Source: Oceanirhabdus seepicola (GTDB taxonomy: Bacteria; Bacillota; Clostridia; Clostridiales; Clostridiaceae). From it: a stretch of DNA of 64,000 nt. The position numbers and the translations under genes are program-made. Positions 53,387-62,963 of this stretch are shown in pieces; positions within the stretch are counted from its first letter, which is position 1; each line of letters starts with the position of its first letter. The DNA lies in NCBI RefSeq assembly GCF_023684385.1, contig NZ_JAGSOJ010000002.1, forward strand, positions 992,001 to 1,056,000, read 5' to 3'. The notes below the pieces were generated by a model. It was not told where the DNA came from. It did not search any database and saw only the letters and a program-made list of their open reading frames with translations.

Positions 53387-54094
53387 ATGGGAGAAGAAGT
53401 GACTTTAGATTTAAAAGAATTATTTTTTGTCTTAAAGAAGAGAAGCAAATTGATAATTGCTGTGACATTAGGGGCTACTCTGCTAAGTGCAATGGTTAGT
53501 TTCTTTTTTTTGAGTAAAGTATATCAATCATCTAGTAGTATAGTTATTGGAACAGTTAAATCTACAAATAATCCAAGCTATGAGTATAATGATGTTATGA
53601 TGTATCAGAAGCTTATAAAGACCTTTGCTGAGATTGCAAAAGCAGAAGATACAGCTGAAGAGGCTATAAAGGAACATGCAATAATGGGTAAAGATGAGAA
53701 TGAACTCATGTTAGCAGAAGATTTTGTAAAGATGTTGAGTGTTTCCCCACAGTCGGATACTCAGATAATAAACATTAAAATTGAGAATAAGGATCCTGAG
53801 AAAGCTGCCAAGATGGTGAATGCTCTCAGTGAGAGTTTTATAGAGAGGGTAACAGAGACATTTCCTGAGGTGAATATAGATGTGATTAATGTAGCAAAAA
53901 TTCCAGAAAAACCTATTAAACCTAACAAAAAATTGAATGTTGCAATAGCATTCCTTTTAGGATTAATGGTATCTGTTGGAATATGTTTCTTATTAGAATA
54001 TATGGATACTTCATTTAAAACAGAGGAACAAGTTGAGAAAATATTAGGACTACCTGTTATAGGTGGAATACCAAAGCATGATATTGATGGGTAA
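53387..54094 (+). CDS. Capsular polysaccharide modulator with Wzz domain (CpsC-type)
   Basis: The 235-residue membrane protein has two transmembrane helices (about residues 20-42 and 178-198) flanking an extracellular Wzz region, with the proline-rich IPEKPIKPNK before the second helix, as in chain-length regulators. The C-terminal cytoplasmic tail is short and would activate the CpsD kinase encoded 16 bases downstream. CCAAAGGAGGG precedes the ATG. Confidence 0.9.
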   Translation: MGEEVTLDLKELFFVLKKRSKLIIAVTLGATLLSAMVSFFFLSKVYQSSSSIVIGTVKSTNNPSYEYNDVMMYQKLIKTFAEIAKAEDTAEEAIKEHAIMGKDENELMLAEDFVKMLSVSPQSDTQIINIKIENKDPEKAAKMVNALSESFIERVTETFPEVNIDVINVAKIPEKPIKPNKKLNVAIAFLLGLMVSVGICFLLEYMDTSFKTEEQVEKILGLPVIGGIPKHDIDG

Positions 54095-54110
54095 GTAAGG
54101 AGGGGAGATT

Positions 54111-54821
54111 TTGTTAATCTTAGAGAAAAAACCAAAGTCAATTATTTCAGAAGCCTATAGGACTTTGAGAACAAATATACAATTCTCCAAGTTTGATGGG
54201 GAATTAAAAACAATATTGGTCACAAGCTCTGGCCCTGGAGAGGGAAAGTCAAGTACAGCTTGTAATCTTGCTATGGCATTTGCTCAAGGTGGGAAGAATG
54301 TTCTTTTAGTTGATTCTGATCTTAGAAAACCAACAGTACATAAGAAATTCAAAGTATTAAATAAAGTTGGACTTAGTAATTGTCTTATAAATGGAATGGA
54401 GCCAAATAAAGTTGTAATAAAGTATAGAGATAATCTTGATATTATAACAAGTGGAACAATACCACCGAATCCTGCTGAGATGGTAGCTTCCGATAAGATG
54501 AGAAAGTTCCTTGAGGACGTAAAGAAAGAATATGATTATATTATAATAGATTCACCGCCTCTTTTACCTGTAACTGATGCACAGATATTATCAACTGAGG
54601 CTGATGGAACGGTTCTTGTAGTTGCAGCTGGAGAGAGTCATAAAGAGGCATGTATTAAAGCTAAGGATCTTCTTCTGAAAGTTGATGCTACAATCTTAGG
54701 GGTTGTTATGTCTAAGATAGATGAAAATTCAGGGTATGGATACGGTAGTAAGTATTATTATTACTATGGTAATGATAATAATATATCTAAATCTCAAAAG
54801 CTAATAACGAGGAATGCATAG
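54111..54821 (+). CDS. Bacterial tyrosine kinase (CpsD-type), copy 2
   Basis: The 236-residue kinase shows Walker A SSGPGEGKSST, Walker A' VLLVDSDLRKP, Walker B YIIIDSPPL and a terminal tyrosine cluster (KYYYYYGND). It begins with TTG at 54111 after GGAGGGGAG. It is adjacent to the CpsC-type modulator and the CpsB-type phosphatase, forming the usual phosphoregulatory trio of capsule assembly. It is a close paralog of the copy at 52474. Confidence 0.92.
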   Translation: MLILEKKPKSIISEAYRTLRTNIQFSKFDGELKTILVTSSGPGEGKSSTACNLAMAFAQGGKNVLLVDSDLRKPTVHKKFKVLNKVGLSNCLINGMEPNKVVIKYRDNLDIITSGTIPPNPAEMVASDKMRKFLEDVKKEYDYIIIDSPPLLPVTDAQILSTEADGTVLVVAAGESHKEACIKAKDLLLKVDATILGVVMSKIDENSGYGYGSKYYYYYGNDNNISKSQKLITRNA

Positions 54822-55598
54822 ATGGTTGACTTGCATTGCCACATTATACCAGGAATTGATGATGGGGCGAAGGATATTGAAGAATCACTGAAGATGCTCA
54901 GAGATGCTGAAGATGACGGTTTAAGAGAAGTAATAGCGACTCCTCATTTTATGAGGAGTCGTTTTGAGGTTCCATATGAACAGGTAGTTGAAAAGGTGAA
55001 AAAGCTGAATGAAACATGCCAGGAAGAAAATATAAATATAAAGATTTATCCAGGGCAGGAGATATATCTTAACAGAAATACTCTTGATGATTATGAAAAA
55101 GGGGTATTAGGGGGATTGAATGATTCAAACTATTATCTCTTTGAGATGAATCTGATGAAATTTGATAAGGGAATACCAGATATATTATATGAACTATCAC
55201 TACATGGGATAACTCCAATAATAGCTCACCCTGAAAGATATAGATATATAATTGAAGATATAGAACGTATAAATCGATTAATACATGAGGGGTGTTTATT
55301 TCAGTTAAATGTAGGAAGCATTGACGGAGTATTTGGAAAAAAAGCAAAGAAGTGTGCTGAAGAACTCCTTAATAGAGGGGTATATGACTTTGTAGGAAGT
55401 GATGGCCACGGCATAGAGACAAGAAAGGCGATTTTAAGGAAGACTATAGTAGAACAGAAAAAGAAGAATATGGAGAAGATGCTATACCTTGCAGAGAATA
55501 ATAGAGATTTCTTAAAGGGAGAATTCAAACCTACTAAGAAAAAACTTATAACAACAAAAGGTAAATTGTTTTCTATGTTCTATGGAAAGGGTATATAG
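54822..55598 (+). CDS. Tyrosine-protein phosphatase, PHP family (CpsB/YwqE-type)
   Basis: The 258-residue metal-dependent phosphatase has DLHCHIIPGIDDGAKD, IIAHPERYRYI and FVGSDGHG, the metal-binding PHP motifs. It dephosphorylates the tyrosine cluster of the CpsD kinase. It starts directly after the cpsD stop codon, with no gap. A terminator follows. Confidence 0.92.
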   Translation: MVDLHCHIIPGIDDGAKDIEESLKMLRDAEDDGLREVIATPHFMRSRFEVPYEQVVEKVKKLNETCQEENINIKIYPGQEIYLNRNTLDDYEKGVLGGLNDSNYYLFEMNLMKFDKGIPDILYELSLHGITPIIAHPERYRYIIEDIERINRLIHEGCLFQLNVGSIDGVFGKKAKKCAEELLNRGVYDFVGSDGHGIETRKAILRKTIVEQKKKNMEKMLYLAENNRDFLKGEFKPTKKKLITTKGKLFSMFYGKGI

Positions 55599-55610
55599 AT
55601 TTTAGGATCA

Positions 55611-55631
55611 AGGGCGAAAGCCCTTTTTTTA
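55611..55631 (+). terminator. Terminator after the phosphatase gene
   Basis: AGGGC GAAA GCCCT with a stable tetraloop, followed by seven T residues. Confidence 0.85.
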
Positions 55632-56093
55632 TACGGATTTTTAACCTTAAGAAAAAAGACTAAATTATGCGAATTTTACGAATATGTTAGAAGTATAATT
55701 CATATATGAAATAAAGCTAAATTTTCCATGTATCTTGTTGAGGTTTTAATTTGATTATAAATAGAATTAAAGTGATGAAAGCTTGGAAATGTAGGGATGG
55801 GGGGTAAATATAATTTTTACCTTATAAAAATTAATATAAGATTCAAAAGGATAATACAAAATATATGCTTTATAGTTAAAAAATTCAATGTAAAAGTTGT
55901 CGGGAAATGGCACACGAAAATCGCTCATGTCATATTTACTAAACTTAGCGATAGTGGTAGAATAAACCATGGAAATAATACATTAATAAGATATATTATT
56001 CCCATTTTTTGAAATATAATTTAGCAAATAAATGTAAGATAAAAGGTACATAAAGGTGAAAAGTTAATATATGGAATATATATTCTGTGGCTG
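55632..56093. other. Long gene-poor stretch
   Basis: AT-rich sequence between the phosphatase gene and the operator/promoter of the second LCP gene. The only open frame (55797-56012, 71 codons) has a weak TGTAGGG upstream and no recognised family. Its KWHTKIAHVIFTKLSDSG segment looks protein-like, so it could be a remnant, but it is not called as a gene. Confidence 0.4.
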
Positions 56094-56143
56094 ATTTACA
56101 ATTTATGGTAATAATAGTATAATAATACATATAAATTGTAAAT
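56094..56143 (+). promoter_or_regulatory. Promoter of the second LCP gene inside a 13-bp inverted repeat
   Basis: TTTACA (56095-56100) and TATAAT (56118-56123) are 17 bases apart. The perfect inverted repeat ATTTACAATTTAT (56094-56106) and ATAAATTGTAAAT (56131-56143) spans the -35 element and the predicted start site. This arrangement suggests control by a dimeric repressor. Confidence 0.55.
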
Positions 56144-56161
56144 TGAGGTGGAATAATTATC

Positions 56162-57142
56162 ATGAAAAGGGCAATGAATCTATTTATAGTATCTTTATTA
56201 ATCTTTTGTGGATTAGCTAAAACAATTCATATTTGCGGTAGACCCGTAATAGGTGATTATGAGAAAGCGGTGGATATAGAAAAAAATCTTGAGAGTATGG
56301 AGAAGTTGGTCCATGAGAGGGAAAAGAATAAAAAGCTGAGTAATATGAAGATAAAAAGTGAGAAAGGAATAACTAATATTCTTTTAGTAGGTGTGGATAA
56401 CAGAGAGTCCAGAAGAAATGGGCGGTCAGACGCCATGATGATACTTACGCTGGATCAGAATAAGGATAAGATGAAAATAACTTCACTAATGAGAGATACA
56501 TATGTATACATAGAAGGACATGGTAAAGAGAAGCTTAATCATTCATATGCCTACGGTGGCATTAATCTCCTAAAAAAGACTGTGGAGAACACATTCAAGG
56601 TGAAGATGGACCACTATGTAATAGTGGATTTTCAGGATTTTGAGAAGATTGTTGATTTGCTTGGTGGGGTTGATGTGTATGTGGATGAGGAAGAAATAGG
56701 TTGGATTAAAAAAAGATTTATAAGTGAGAATAAGAAGATGCGAGAGTTAGGCGAACCAGGAGAAATGATGTTGAATGGTGAAGAAACTTTAGCATACAGC
56801 AGAATAAGGTTCACTTCAAGTGGAAGTTACGGAAGAACTGAGAGACATAGAGAAGTACTGAACTCAATAAAAAATAAAACGAGTAAATTATCTTTCTTTA
56901 AATATCCCAAACTTATAGGGACAGTGGTTAATAGTGTAACAACTGATATGAAGTTAGGTGATATTTTAGATTATGGATATTGGTATTCTAAGAATTTACA
57001 TATGGATATGGAAACACTTCAGATACCAGTTACAGAATTCAGTGAAGGCGGCATTATAAATAAAGAAAAAGGCTGGGTTTTGCAAATGGATATAGAAAAA
57101 AATATTGAGGTATTGAAAAAATTCGTTTTCAATAGTAAATAA
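56162..57142 (+). CDS. LytR-CpsA-Psr family protein (second copy)
   Basis: The 326-residue protein has an N-terminal signal anchor (about residues 4-22) and an extracellular LCP domain: RNGRSDAMMILTL, MRDTYVYIEGHGKEKLNHSY and YSRIRFTSSGSYGRTERH. It is clearly related to the copy at 51184. As part of the polysaccharide locus it probably attaches the polymer to peptidoglycan. GAGGTGG lies 12 bases before the ATG. Confidence 0.9.
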   Translation: MKRAMNLFIVSLLIFCGLAKTIHICGRPVIGDYEKAVDIEKNLESMEKLVHEREKNKKLSNMKIKSEKGITNILLVGVDNRESRRNGRSDAMMILTLDQNKDKMKITSLMRDTYVYIEGHGKEKLNHSYAYGGINLLKKTVENTFKVKMDHYVIVDFQDFEKIVDLLGGVDVYVDEEEIGWIKKRFISENKKMRELGEPGEMMLNGEETLAYSRIRFTSSGSYGRTERHREVLNSIKNKTSKLSFFKYPKLIGTVVNSVTTDMKLGDILDYGYWYSKNLHMDMETLQIPVTEFSEGGIINKEKGWVLQMDIEKNIEVLKKFVFNSK

Positions 57143-57206
57143 ATATAATAATAAATTTTAAATAGTTTAGGAATTAGTTTATGGATAGGTTATAGGGGGA
57201 CATGTG

Positions 57207-57863
57207 ATGTTAGAGGTGAAATATCAAGATAGTTATATGTTAGAAAGTGAATTGATAAAGAGTAATTATTATCATTTTTTAAAAAGAGTCATAGACATTA
57301 TTGGAGCATTAGCAGGGATAATTATAATGTTTATTCCCTGTTTAATTGTTAGTTTACTAATAAAGAAAGATGGTGGTCCTATATTCTTTATTCAAAGAAG
57401 AGTTGGTCAGAACGGGAAAGAATTTAATATGTACAAGTTTCGCTCAATGTGCATGAATGCTGAAGAACTATTAGACAAGCTTAAAGAAAAAAATGAGATG
57501 GATGGACCTATGTTTAAGATTAAAGATGATCCGAGAATAACTAAAGTAGGGAAGTTTATTAGAAAAACCAGTATAGATGAACTTCCGCAGTTATTAAATA
57601 TACTAAAGGGTGATATGTCTATAGTGGGTCCAAGACCAAGTCTTCCTAAAGAAGTAGCAGAGTTTACAGATTTTCAGAAACTGAGACTTGTAGCAAAGCC
57701 AGGATTAACATGTTATTGGCAGGTTAGAGGAAGAAATGATATTGGGTTTGAAGAATGGATGGAAATGGATGTTCAGTATTGTATGGATAGAACAATATTG
57801 TTAGACATTATTCTTATTTTTAAGACTGTTAATGTGTTGTTTGGAGATAGTAGTGCTAGTTGA
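57207..57863 (+). CDS. Undecaprenyl-phosphate sugar phosphotransferase (initiating)
   Basis: The 218-residue enzyme belongs to the bacterial sugar transferase family, with one membrane helix (about residues 28-50), KFRSM, and the catalytic-region motif SIDELPQLLNILKGDMSIVGPRPSLP. It starts polymer synthesis by moving a sugar phosphate to the lipid carrier. The ATG at 57207 lies six bases after AGGGGGA; GTG 57204 is one codon earlier. Which sugar is used cannot be told. Confidence 0.9.
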   Translation: MLEVKYQDSYMLESELIKSNYYHFLKRVIDIIGALAGIIIMFIPCLIVSLLIKKDGGPIFFIQRRVGQNGKEFNMYKFRSMCMNAEELLDKLKEKNEMDGPMFKIKDDPRITKVGKFIRKTSIDELPQLLNILKGDMSIVGPRPSLPKEVAEFTDFQKLRLVAKPGLTCYWQVRGRNDIGFEEWMEMDVQYCMDRTILLDIILIFKTVNVLFGDSSAS

Positions 57864-57957
57864 TATAAAGAAGAGATAAGGAGCTTTTGGGTAGACTAAA
57901 AAAGGAATTATTTAAGTGAACTAATAAAATTAGATAATGGATAAAAGGGGAAAGAAC

Positions 57958-59106
57958 ATGAGTAAAATAAAGGTAATGTCCATATTTGGAACAAGACCGG
58001 AAGCTATTAAGATGGCTCCATTGGTTAAAGAATTAGAAAAGTGTGAGGCTATTGATTCAAAAGTATGTGTTACAGCACAACATAGGGAAATGTTAGATCA
58101 GGTTTTGGATTTGTTTGGTGTTAAGCCTGATTATGATTTAGATATTATGAAAGAAAGACAGAGTTTGAGTGGAATTACAACAAGAGTTGTAAAAGGGTTA
58201 GAAGAAATATTTGAAAAAGAGAAACCAGATTTAGTTTTAGTACATGGTGATACAACTACAACATTTGCTGGATCATTGGCAGCATTTTATCAAAAAATTA
58301 AAGTAGGACATGTTGAAGCTGGATTAAGAACAGGAGATAAGTATTTTCCTTATCCAGAAGAGATGAATAGAAAGCTAACAGGTGCTATAACTGATTTACA
58401 TTTTGCACCTACAAAAGGTTCTAAGAAGAATTTATTGAATGAGGGTGTAGAAAACACAGATATATTTGTAACTGGAAACACTGTTATTGATGCTATGAAA
58501 ACAACTGTTGAGAATGAATATAAATTTGAAACAGATGAATTAAATAAATTAGATTATGATAATAAAAAAGTTATAATGATAACTGCTCATAGAAGAGAAA
58601 ATTGGGGAGAGGGAATAGAGAATATTTGCAAAGCGATTAAGCAAATAGTAGAAGATAATAAAGATGTAGAAGTGGTGTATTTAGTACACTTAAATCCAGT
58701 TGTTAGAGATGTGGTGTATAAGTACTTAGAAAATATTGATAGAGTTCATTTGTTACCACCACTAGATACTAAAGAAACACATAATTTAATGAATAAGAGT
58801 TATATGATTATGACTGATTCAGGAGGACTTCAGGAAGAAGCACCTCATTTAGGAAAGCCAGTATTAGTATTAAGAAATGTTACTGAGAGACCTGAAGCAG
58901 TAGAAGCTGGTACTGTTAGATTATTAGGAACTAATTTTAATAATATAGTTGATAATGCTGAAGTACTAATTAATAATGCAAAATTATATAAGAAAATGAG
59001 CAATGCTATTAATCCTTATGGTGATGGAAAAGCTTCAGAAAGAATAGTACAAGCTATATTAAATAAGTTTGGAATTCAAAATGTTGTATTAGAAGAATTT
59101 AATTAA
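57958..59106 (+). CDS. wecB: UDP-N-acetylglucosamine 2-epimerase (non-hydrolysing)
   Basis: The 382-residue enzyme interconverts UDP-GlcNAc and UDP-ManNAc. Signatures: FGTRPEAIKMAPL, VHGDTTTTFAGSLAAF, GHVEAGLRTGD, TAHRRENWG and MTDSGGLQEEAP. The ATG at 57958 lies just after AAAAGGGGAAAG; the upstream ATG at 57937 overlaps that site. With the next gene it supplies UDP-ManNAcA for the polysaccharide. Confidence 0.94.
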   Translation: MSKIKVMSIFGTRPEAIKMAPLVKELEKCEAIDSKVCVTAQHREMLDQVLDLFGVKPDYDLDIMKERQSLSGITTRVVKGLEEIFEKEKPDLVLVHGDTTTTFAGSLAAFYQKIKVGHVEAGLRTGDKYFPYPEEMNRKLTGAITDLHFAPTKGSKKNLLNEGVENTDIFVTGNTVIDAMKTTVENEYKFETDELNKLDYDNKKVIMITAHRRENWGEGIENICKAIKQIVEDNKDVEVVYLVHLNPVVRDVVYKYLENIDRVHLLPPLDTKETHNLMNKSYMIMTDSGGLQEEAPHLGKPVLVLRNVTERPEAVEAGTVRLLGTNFNNIVDNAEVLINNAKLYKKMSNAINPYGDGKASERIVQAILNKFGIQNVVLEEFN

Positions 59107-59127
59107 TACTCTAGGGGGATAAGAAAA

Positions 59128-60435
59128 ATGAAAGCAACGATATGTGTTGTAGGATTAGGATACATTGGATTGCCAACTTCAGCTATGTTTGCATCACATG
59201 GTCATGAAGTTATTGGTGTAGATGTAAATAATGAAGTTATTGAACAATTAAATAGAGGAAAAATAATTATTGAAGAACCTTATTTAGATATATTAGTTCA
59301 AGCAGCAGTAACATCAGGAAATTTAAAAGCTCAATTAGAACCATGTGAGGCAGATGCATTTATAATTGCAGTACCAACTCCAATTACAAAGGATAAAAAG
59401 GCAGATATGAAATATGTAAAAGCTGCTACCGAATCAATAGTTCCTTATATTAAAAAAGGAAATGTAGTTATTTTAGAGTCTACTTCACCAACAGGTACAA
59501 CTGAAGGGATTATGAAGCCAATACTTGAGAGAAGCGGTTTAAAGATAGGAGAAGATTTATATTTAGGACATTCTCCAGAAAGAGTATTGCCTGGGCAAAT
59601 TTTAATGGAACTTGTTAATAATAATAGAATTATAGGTGGGATAAATAAAGAATCAGCACAGAAAATTAAGGAGTTATATAACACATTTGTAAAAGGTGAG
59701 ATGTATCTTACTACTGCTACTACTGCAGAAATGTGCAAAATGATGGAGAATACATATAGAGATGTAAACATAGCACTTGCAAATGAACTTGCTAAAATTT
59801 CTGAGAATATAGGAATAAATGCTTGGGAAGTTATTGATCTTTGTAATAAGCACCCAAGGGTTAATTTACACCAACCTGGACCAGGGGTAGGAGGACATTG
59901 TTTAGCTGTTGATCCATGGTTTATTGTTGAAAAAGTTCCTGAGTTAGCTAAAATAATAAAATTATCTAGAGAAACAAATGACTCAATGCCACATTACATA
60001 TTTGATAAAATAGAAAGTCTTTTAAAAGATGTTAAAGGTAAAAAGAAAGTTACTATTTTAGGTATAACTTATAAGCCAAATATAGATGATATGAGAGAGA
60101 GTCCTATAGTTGAATTAATCGAACTACTAGAAAAAGCTAATTATGATATTTCTGTTGTAGACCCATATGTTAAAGAATACAAATATCTAGAAAATGATAT
60201 TAGAAAAGCTTGTAATGGAAGTGATTTAATATTTTTAGGAGTAAATCATAATGAGTTTAAGGTGCTTCCGTTTGAAGATATAGGGAGAGAGATGAGAGGG
60301 AATGCTGTTCTAGATAGCAGGAATTATTTGAATAAGAAGATGTGTGAAGAAAGTAATTTAATATATGAATTGTTAGGTCAAGGAAAAGTTATACATACTG
60401 AAGTATTAGAAGAAGTCGCAGCTGCTGTTGAATAG
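59128..60435 (+). CDS. wecC: UDP-N-acetyl-D-mannosamine dehydrogenase
   Basis: The 435-residue NAD-dependent enzyme oxidises UDP-ManNAc to UDP-ManNAcA. It has the Rossmann motif VVGLGYIGLPTSAMFASHGH, the middle-domain TAEMCKMMENTYRDVNIA and the catalytic-cysteine motif GVGGHCLAVDPWF. CTAGGGGGAT precedes the start. The neighbour wecB supports this specificity over UDP-glucose dehydrogenase. Confidence 0.93.
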   Translation: MKATICVVGLGYIGLPTSAMFASHGHEVIGVDVNNEVIEQLNRGKIIIEEPYLDILVQAAVTSGNLKAQLEPCEADAFIIAVPTPITKDKKADMKYVKAATESIVPYIKKGNVVILESTSPTGTTEGIMKPILERSGLKIGEDLYLGHSPERVLPGQILMELVNNNRIIGGINKESAQKIKELYNTFVKGEMYLTTATTAEMCKMMENTYRDVNIALANELAKISENIGINAWEVIDLCNKHPRVNLHQPGPGVGGHCLAVDPWFIVEKVPELAKIIKLSRETNDSMPHYIFDKIESLLKDVKGKKKVTILGITYKPNIDDMRESPIVELIELLEKANYDISVVDPYVKEYKYLENDIRKACNGSDLIFLGVNHNEFKVLPFEDIGREMRGNAVLDSRNYLNKKMCEESNLIYELLGQGKVIHTEVLEEVAAAVE

Positions 60436-60550
60436 CTATAAAAAGTATAAATAAAGTGTCTGTACTATAATGATTGAGTTAGTTTATATTTAGCAACGAT
60501 ACTTTGTTTTTAGTTAATAAGAATGTTGGATATTTAATTTTACGTATTTT

Positions 60551-60596
60551 ATGAAAGATATTTATATGTGTTAAACTACATGTAAATATCTTTCAT
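60551..60596 (+). terminator. Hairpin in the gap before the polymerase gene
   Basis: ATGAAAGATATTTA and TAAATATCTTTCAT, extended by ATGT/ACAT, form a long AT-rich stem with one mismatch. It lacks a T-run, so it could be a weak terminator or a processing site between wecC and the next gene. Confidence 0.35.
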
Positions 60597-60648
60597 AATT
60601 AATGTAATTATTTTAGATAGTATTTATATTCTATAACGGAGGAGCAAT

Positions 60649-61926
60649 ATGATATATATAAATAAAGAGTATAAAGTGAATAATATAGATAGATTAATTT
60701 TTTTATTGATGGCAATTACACCTGTTATAGATATACTAAACGGTATAGTAGTATACAATTTAAAATTGAATTCAATAGTTAGTCCAGGACAGTTAATTAG
60801 ATCTTTATTATTGATTATTATAACAATTCTTTGCATAAAACAATCAAGTAAAAATATTTTGGTTATTTCACTTATTATTGTGACTTTTCTTTTTCAACAA
60901 TACATATTTTCAATAAATTACAACGTTAGTCTTATCAAGGAAATAGCATTTGCTACTAAAATATTATTTAATGTTTTCTTATTAATATTTCTAAATAATT
61001 ATTTTAAACTGAAAAAAATTGAAGAGAATAAATTAATAGAAAGTATTTTAATCGGAGGAGCATTAGTATCTGGAACAATAGTAATAACAAAAATTTTAGG
61101 TATAGGTGTAGGTTCATATGGAGATGTTGGACATAAGGGTATATTTATGGAATTAAATAGTGTTACAGCTGTTTTAATAATGTGTATTCCTATAACATTA
61201 TATAAAATAATTTATGAAAAGAAAAAAATGTATTATATTTTGCTTTATTTATTTATGGCTATTTCACTAATCATACTTGGTACAAAAGCAGGAATTGCTG
61301 GATTAGTAATTATAACAAGTTATTATGTTATTTTTGGAATTAAAGGAAAGTACAAATATATTAAAAATATGTGTATGATTATACTTTTGGCAATAATGAT
61401 GTTTTTGTTTTATAAGATATATTATTCAACTTATATGAATACAATTTTTTTGAGATATAGTCATTTTTATAACAAAACAGATATCCCTACATTCCTGTTA
61501 AGTGGCAGAAATATTTTAGCTAGTATAGCATTTCAGTTTTGGAAAAGTAAATGGTACCATTTAATCGTCGGTGTTGGGTTTGTAAGAGGTTCAGAATGGA
61601 TAAATTCTTTCATTTTTGGACATGGAATGATTGAAATGGACTTACTTGATCTTATATATTTTTATGGTATACCTTTAGCATTACCATTAATAATTAAGTT
61701 AACTAGTTTAACTATTAAAGCAAGCTTTATGTTAATCAAATCGTGCTCAATGGTTCAAAAAAGTTTATTTATTTCATTGATTATTGGTTTTACTATTTCA
61801 TTTCTAGGAGGACACGTTATTTTAAGTCCTTTAGCAGGTACATATTTTGTGACTATAGTTGCTTATACAAATAATTTGTTAAGGAGAAAAAAAAATGAAA
61901 AAGAAGATCTGTATAATTGCTCCTAA
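60649..61926 (+). CDS. Polysaccharide polymerase-like membrane protein (Wzy type)
   Basis: The 425-residue protein has about ten to twelve hydrophobic segments and a larger loop after residue 260 (YSTYMNTIFLRYSHFYNKTD, then a segment LSGRNILASIAFQFW), as in O-antigen ligase/polymerase families. Sequence motifs are weak, so the call rests on topology and place in the locus. CGGAGGAG precedes the ATG. It overlaps the glycosyltransferase gene by 32 bases. Confidence 0.7.
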   Translation: MIYINKEYKVNNIDRLIFLLMAITPVIDILNGIVVYNLKLNSIVSPGQLIRSLLLIIITILCIKQSSKNILVISLIIVTFLFQQYIFSINYNVSLIKEIAFATKILFNVFLLIFLNNYFKLKKIEENKLIESILIGGALVSGTIVITKILGIGVGSYGDVGHKGIFMELNSVTAVLIMCIPITLYKIIYEKKKMYYILLYLFMAISLIILGTKAGIAGLVIITSYYVIFGIKGKYKYIKNMCMIILLAIMMFLFYKIYYSTYMNTIFLRYSHFYNKTDIPTFLLSGRNILASIAFQFWKSKWYHLIVGVGFVRGSEWINSFIFGHGMIEMDLLDLIYFYGIPLALPLIIKLTSLTIKASFMLIKSCSMVQKSLFISLIIGFTISFLGGHVILSPLAGTYFVTIVAYTNNLLRRKKNEKEDLYNCS

Positions 61927-62935
61927 TATAAATCTAAAAGGAGGAATAGCTACAGTAATAAGAGAATATAAGCAATCTCATATATTAAAAGAATTTGATT
62001 TGAAATATGTATCTACTTACAGTAATAACAGATTAATTGAATTTTCAAAGGGACTTTATCATTATATGAAAATGCTAGTTAAAAAACAAATAGACTTAGT
62101 TCATGTGCATACTGCATCAAAGGGAAGTTTTTATAGAAAAAGTATATTTGTAAATATTACTCCAAAGAACATACCTGTGATTTTACATATTCATGGTGGT
62201 GGATTTATAGAATTCTATGATACAGCACCTATCATTATAAAAAAAAGAGTTCAAAAAGTTATTAAAAGATCAGATAAAATTATAGTTTTATCTGAAAAAT
62301 TTAAGAATGAATTAATTGATAGATTTGATATTGATAATATTAAAATTGTTAAAGTTATAAATGGGATTAAATTAAATAATGAAAAAATTAAATTAGAAGA
62401 TAAAAAATTACAAGTGATTTATTTAGGAAAACTAACCAAAAACAAAGGCATATATGATTTATTACAAATAATACCCAAGATTCATGCAAAATATCCTGAA
62501 GTGAAATTTATTATAGCAGGAGATGGGGATATAGATAAAGTAAAAGAAATAGTTATTAGTGAGGAGATTAATAATTGTACTCAAGTTGTTGGGTGGATTG
62601 ATGGTGAGACCAAGAAGAAGTTCTTAATTGAAAGTAGTATTTTGGTAATGCCTTCTTACTTTGAAGCTTTTGGAATTTCTATTGTTGAGGCTATGGATTA
62701 TGGAATGGCTGTTGTAGCAACTAAAGTAGGGGGAATACCTGAAATTATTCAACCGAATAAAAATGGACTACTATTTGAAAGTGGTGACTTAAAGGAGTTT
62801 TCTCAAGCACTAGAAAAATATATTTCTGATAATAAGGCCAGAGCTAAAGTTCAAAAAAATAATTTAGTAGCAGTAGAACAATATGATATAAACAATGTAA
62901 TAAATCAAATAAAGGAAATTTATTTGACTATATAA
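61895..62935 (+). CDS. Glycosyltransferase family 4
   Basis: The 346-residue cytoplasmic enzyme starts with the nucleotide-sugar glycosyltransferase fold (ICIIAPNINLKGGIATVIRE). It has LHIHGGGF, IYLGKLTKNKGIYDLLQ and the retaining EX7E motif in YFEAFGISIVEAMDYGMAVV. It adds a sugar to the lipid-linked repeat unit. The start at 61895 follows TTAAGGAGAA inside the end of the polymerase gene. Confidence 0.9.
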   Translation: MKKKICIIAPNINLKGGIATVIREYKQSHILKEFDLKYVSTYSNNRLIEFSKGLYHYMKMLVKKQIDLVHVHTASKGSFYRKSIFVNITPKNIPVILHIHGGGFIEFYDTAPIIIKKRVQKVIKRSDKIIVLSEKFKNELIDRFDIDNIKIVKVINGIKLNNEKIKLEDKKLQVIYLGKLTKNKGIYDLLQIIPKIHAKYPEVKFIIAGDGDIDKVKEIVISEEINNCTQVVGWIDGETKKKFLIESSILVMPSYFEAFGISIVEAMDYGMAVVATKVGGIPEIIQPNKNGLLFESGDLKEFSQALEKYISDNKARAKVQKNNLVAVEQYDINNVINQIKEIYLTI

Positions 62936-62963
62936 ATTTTATATGACTAGTGAAGGTGAATTT

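Noticed and set aside
55797..56012. 71-residue plus-strand frame before the second LCP gene
   Set aside because: Weak ribosome binding site, no recognised family and no terminator. It is described as part of the gene-poor stretch instead.
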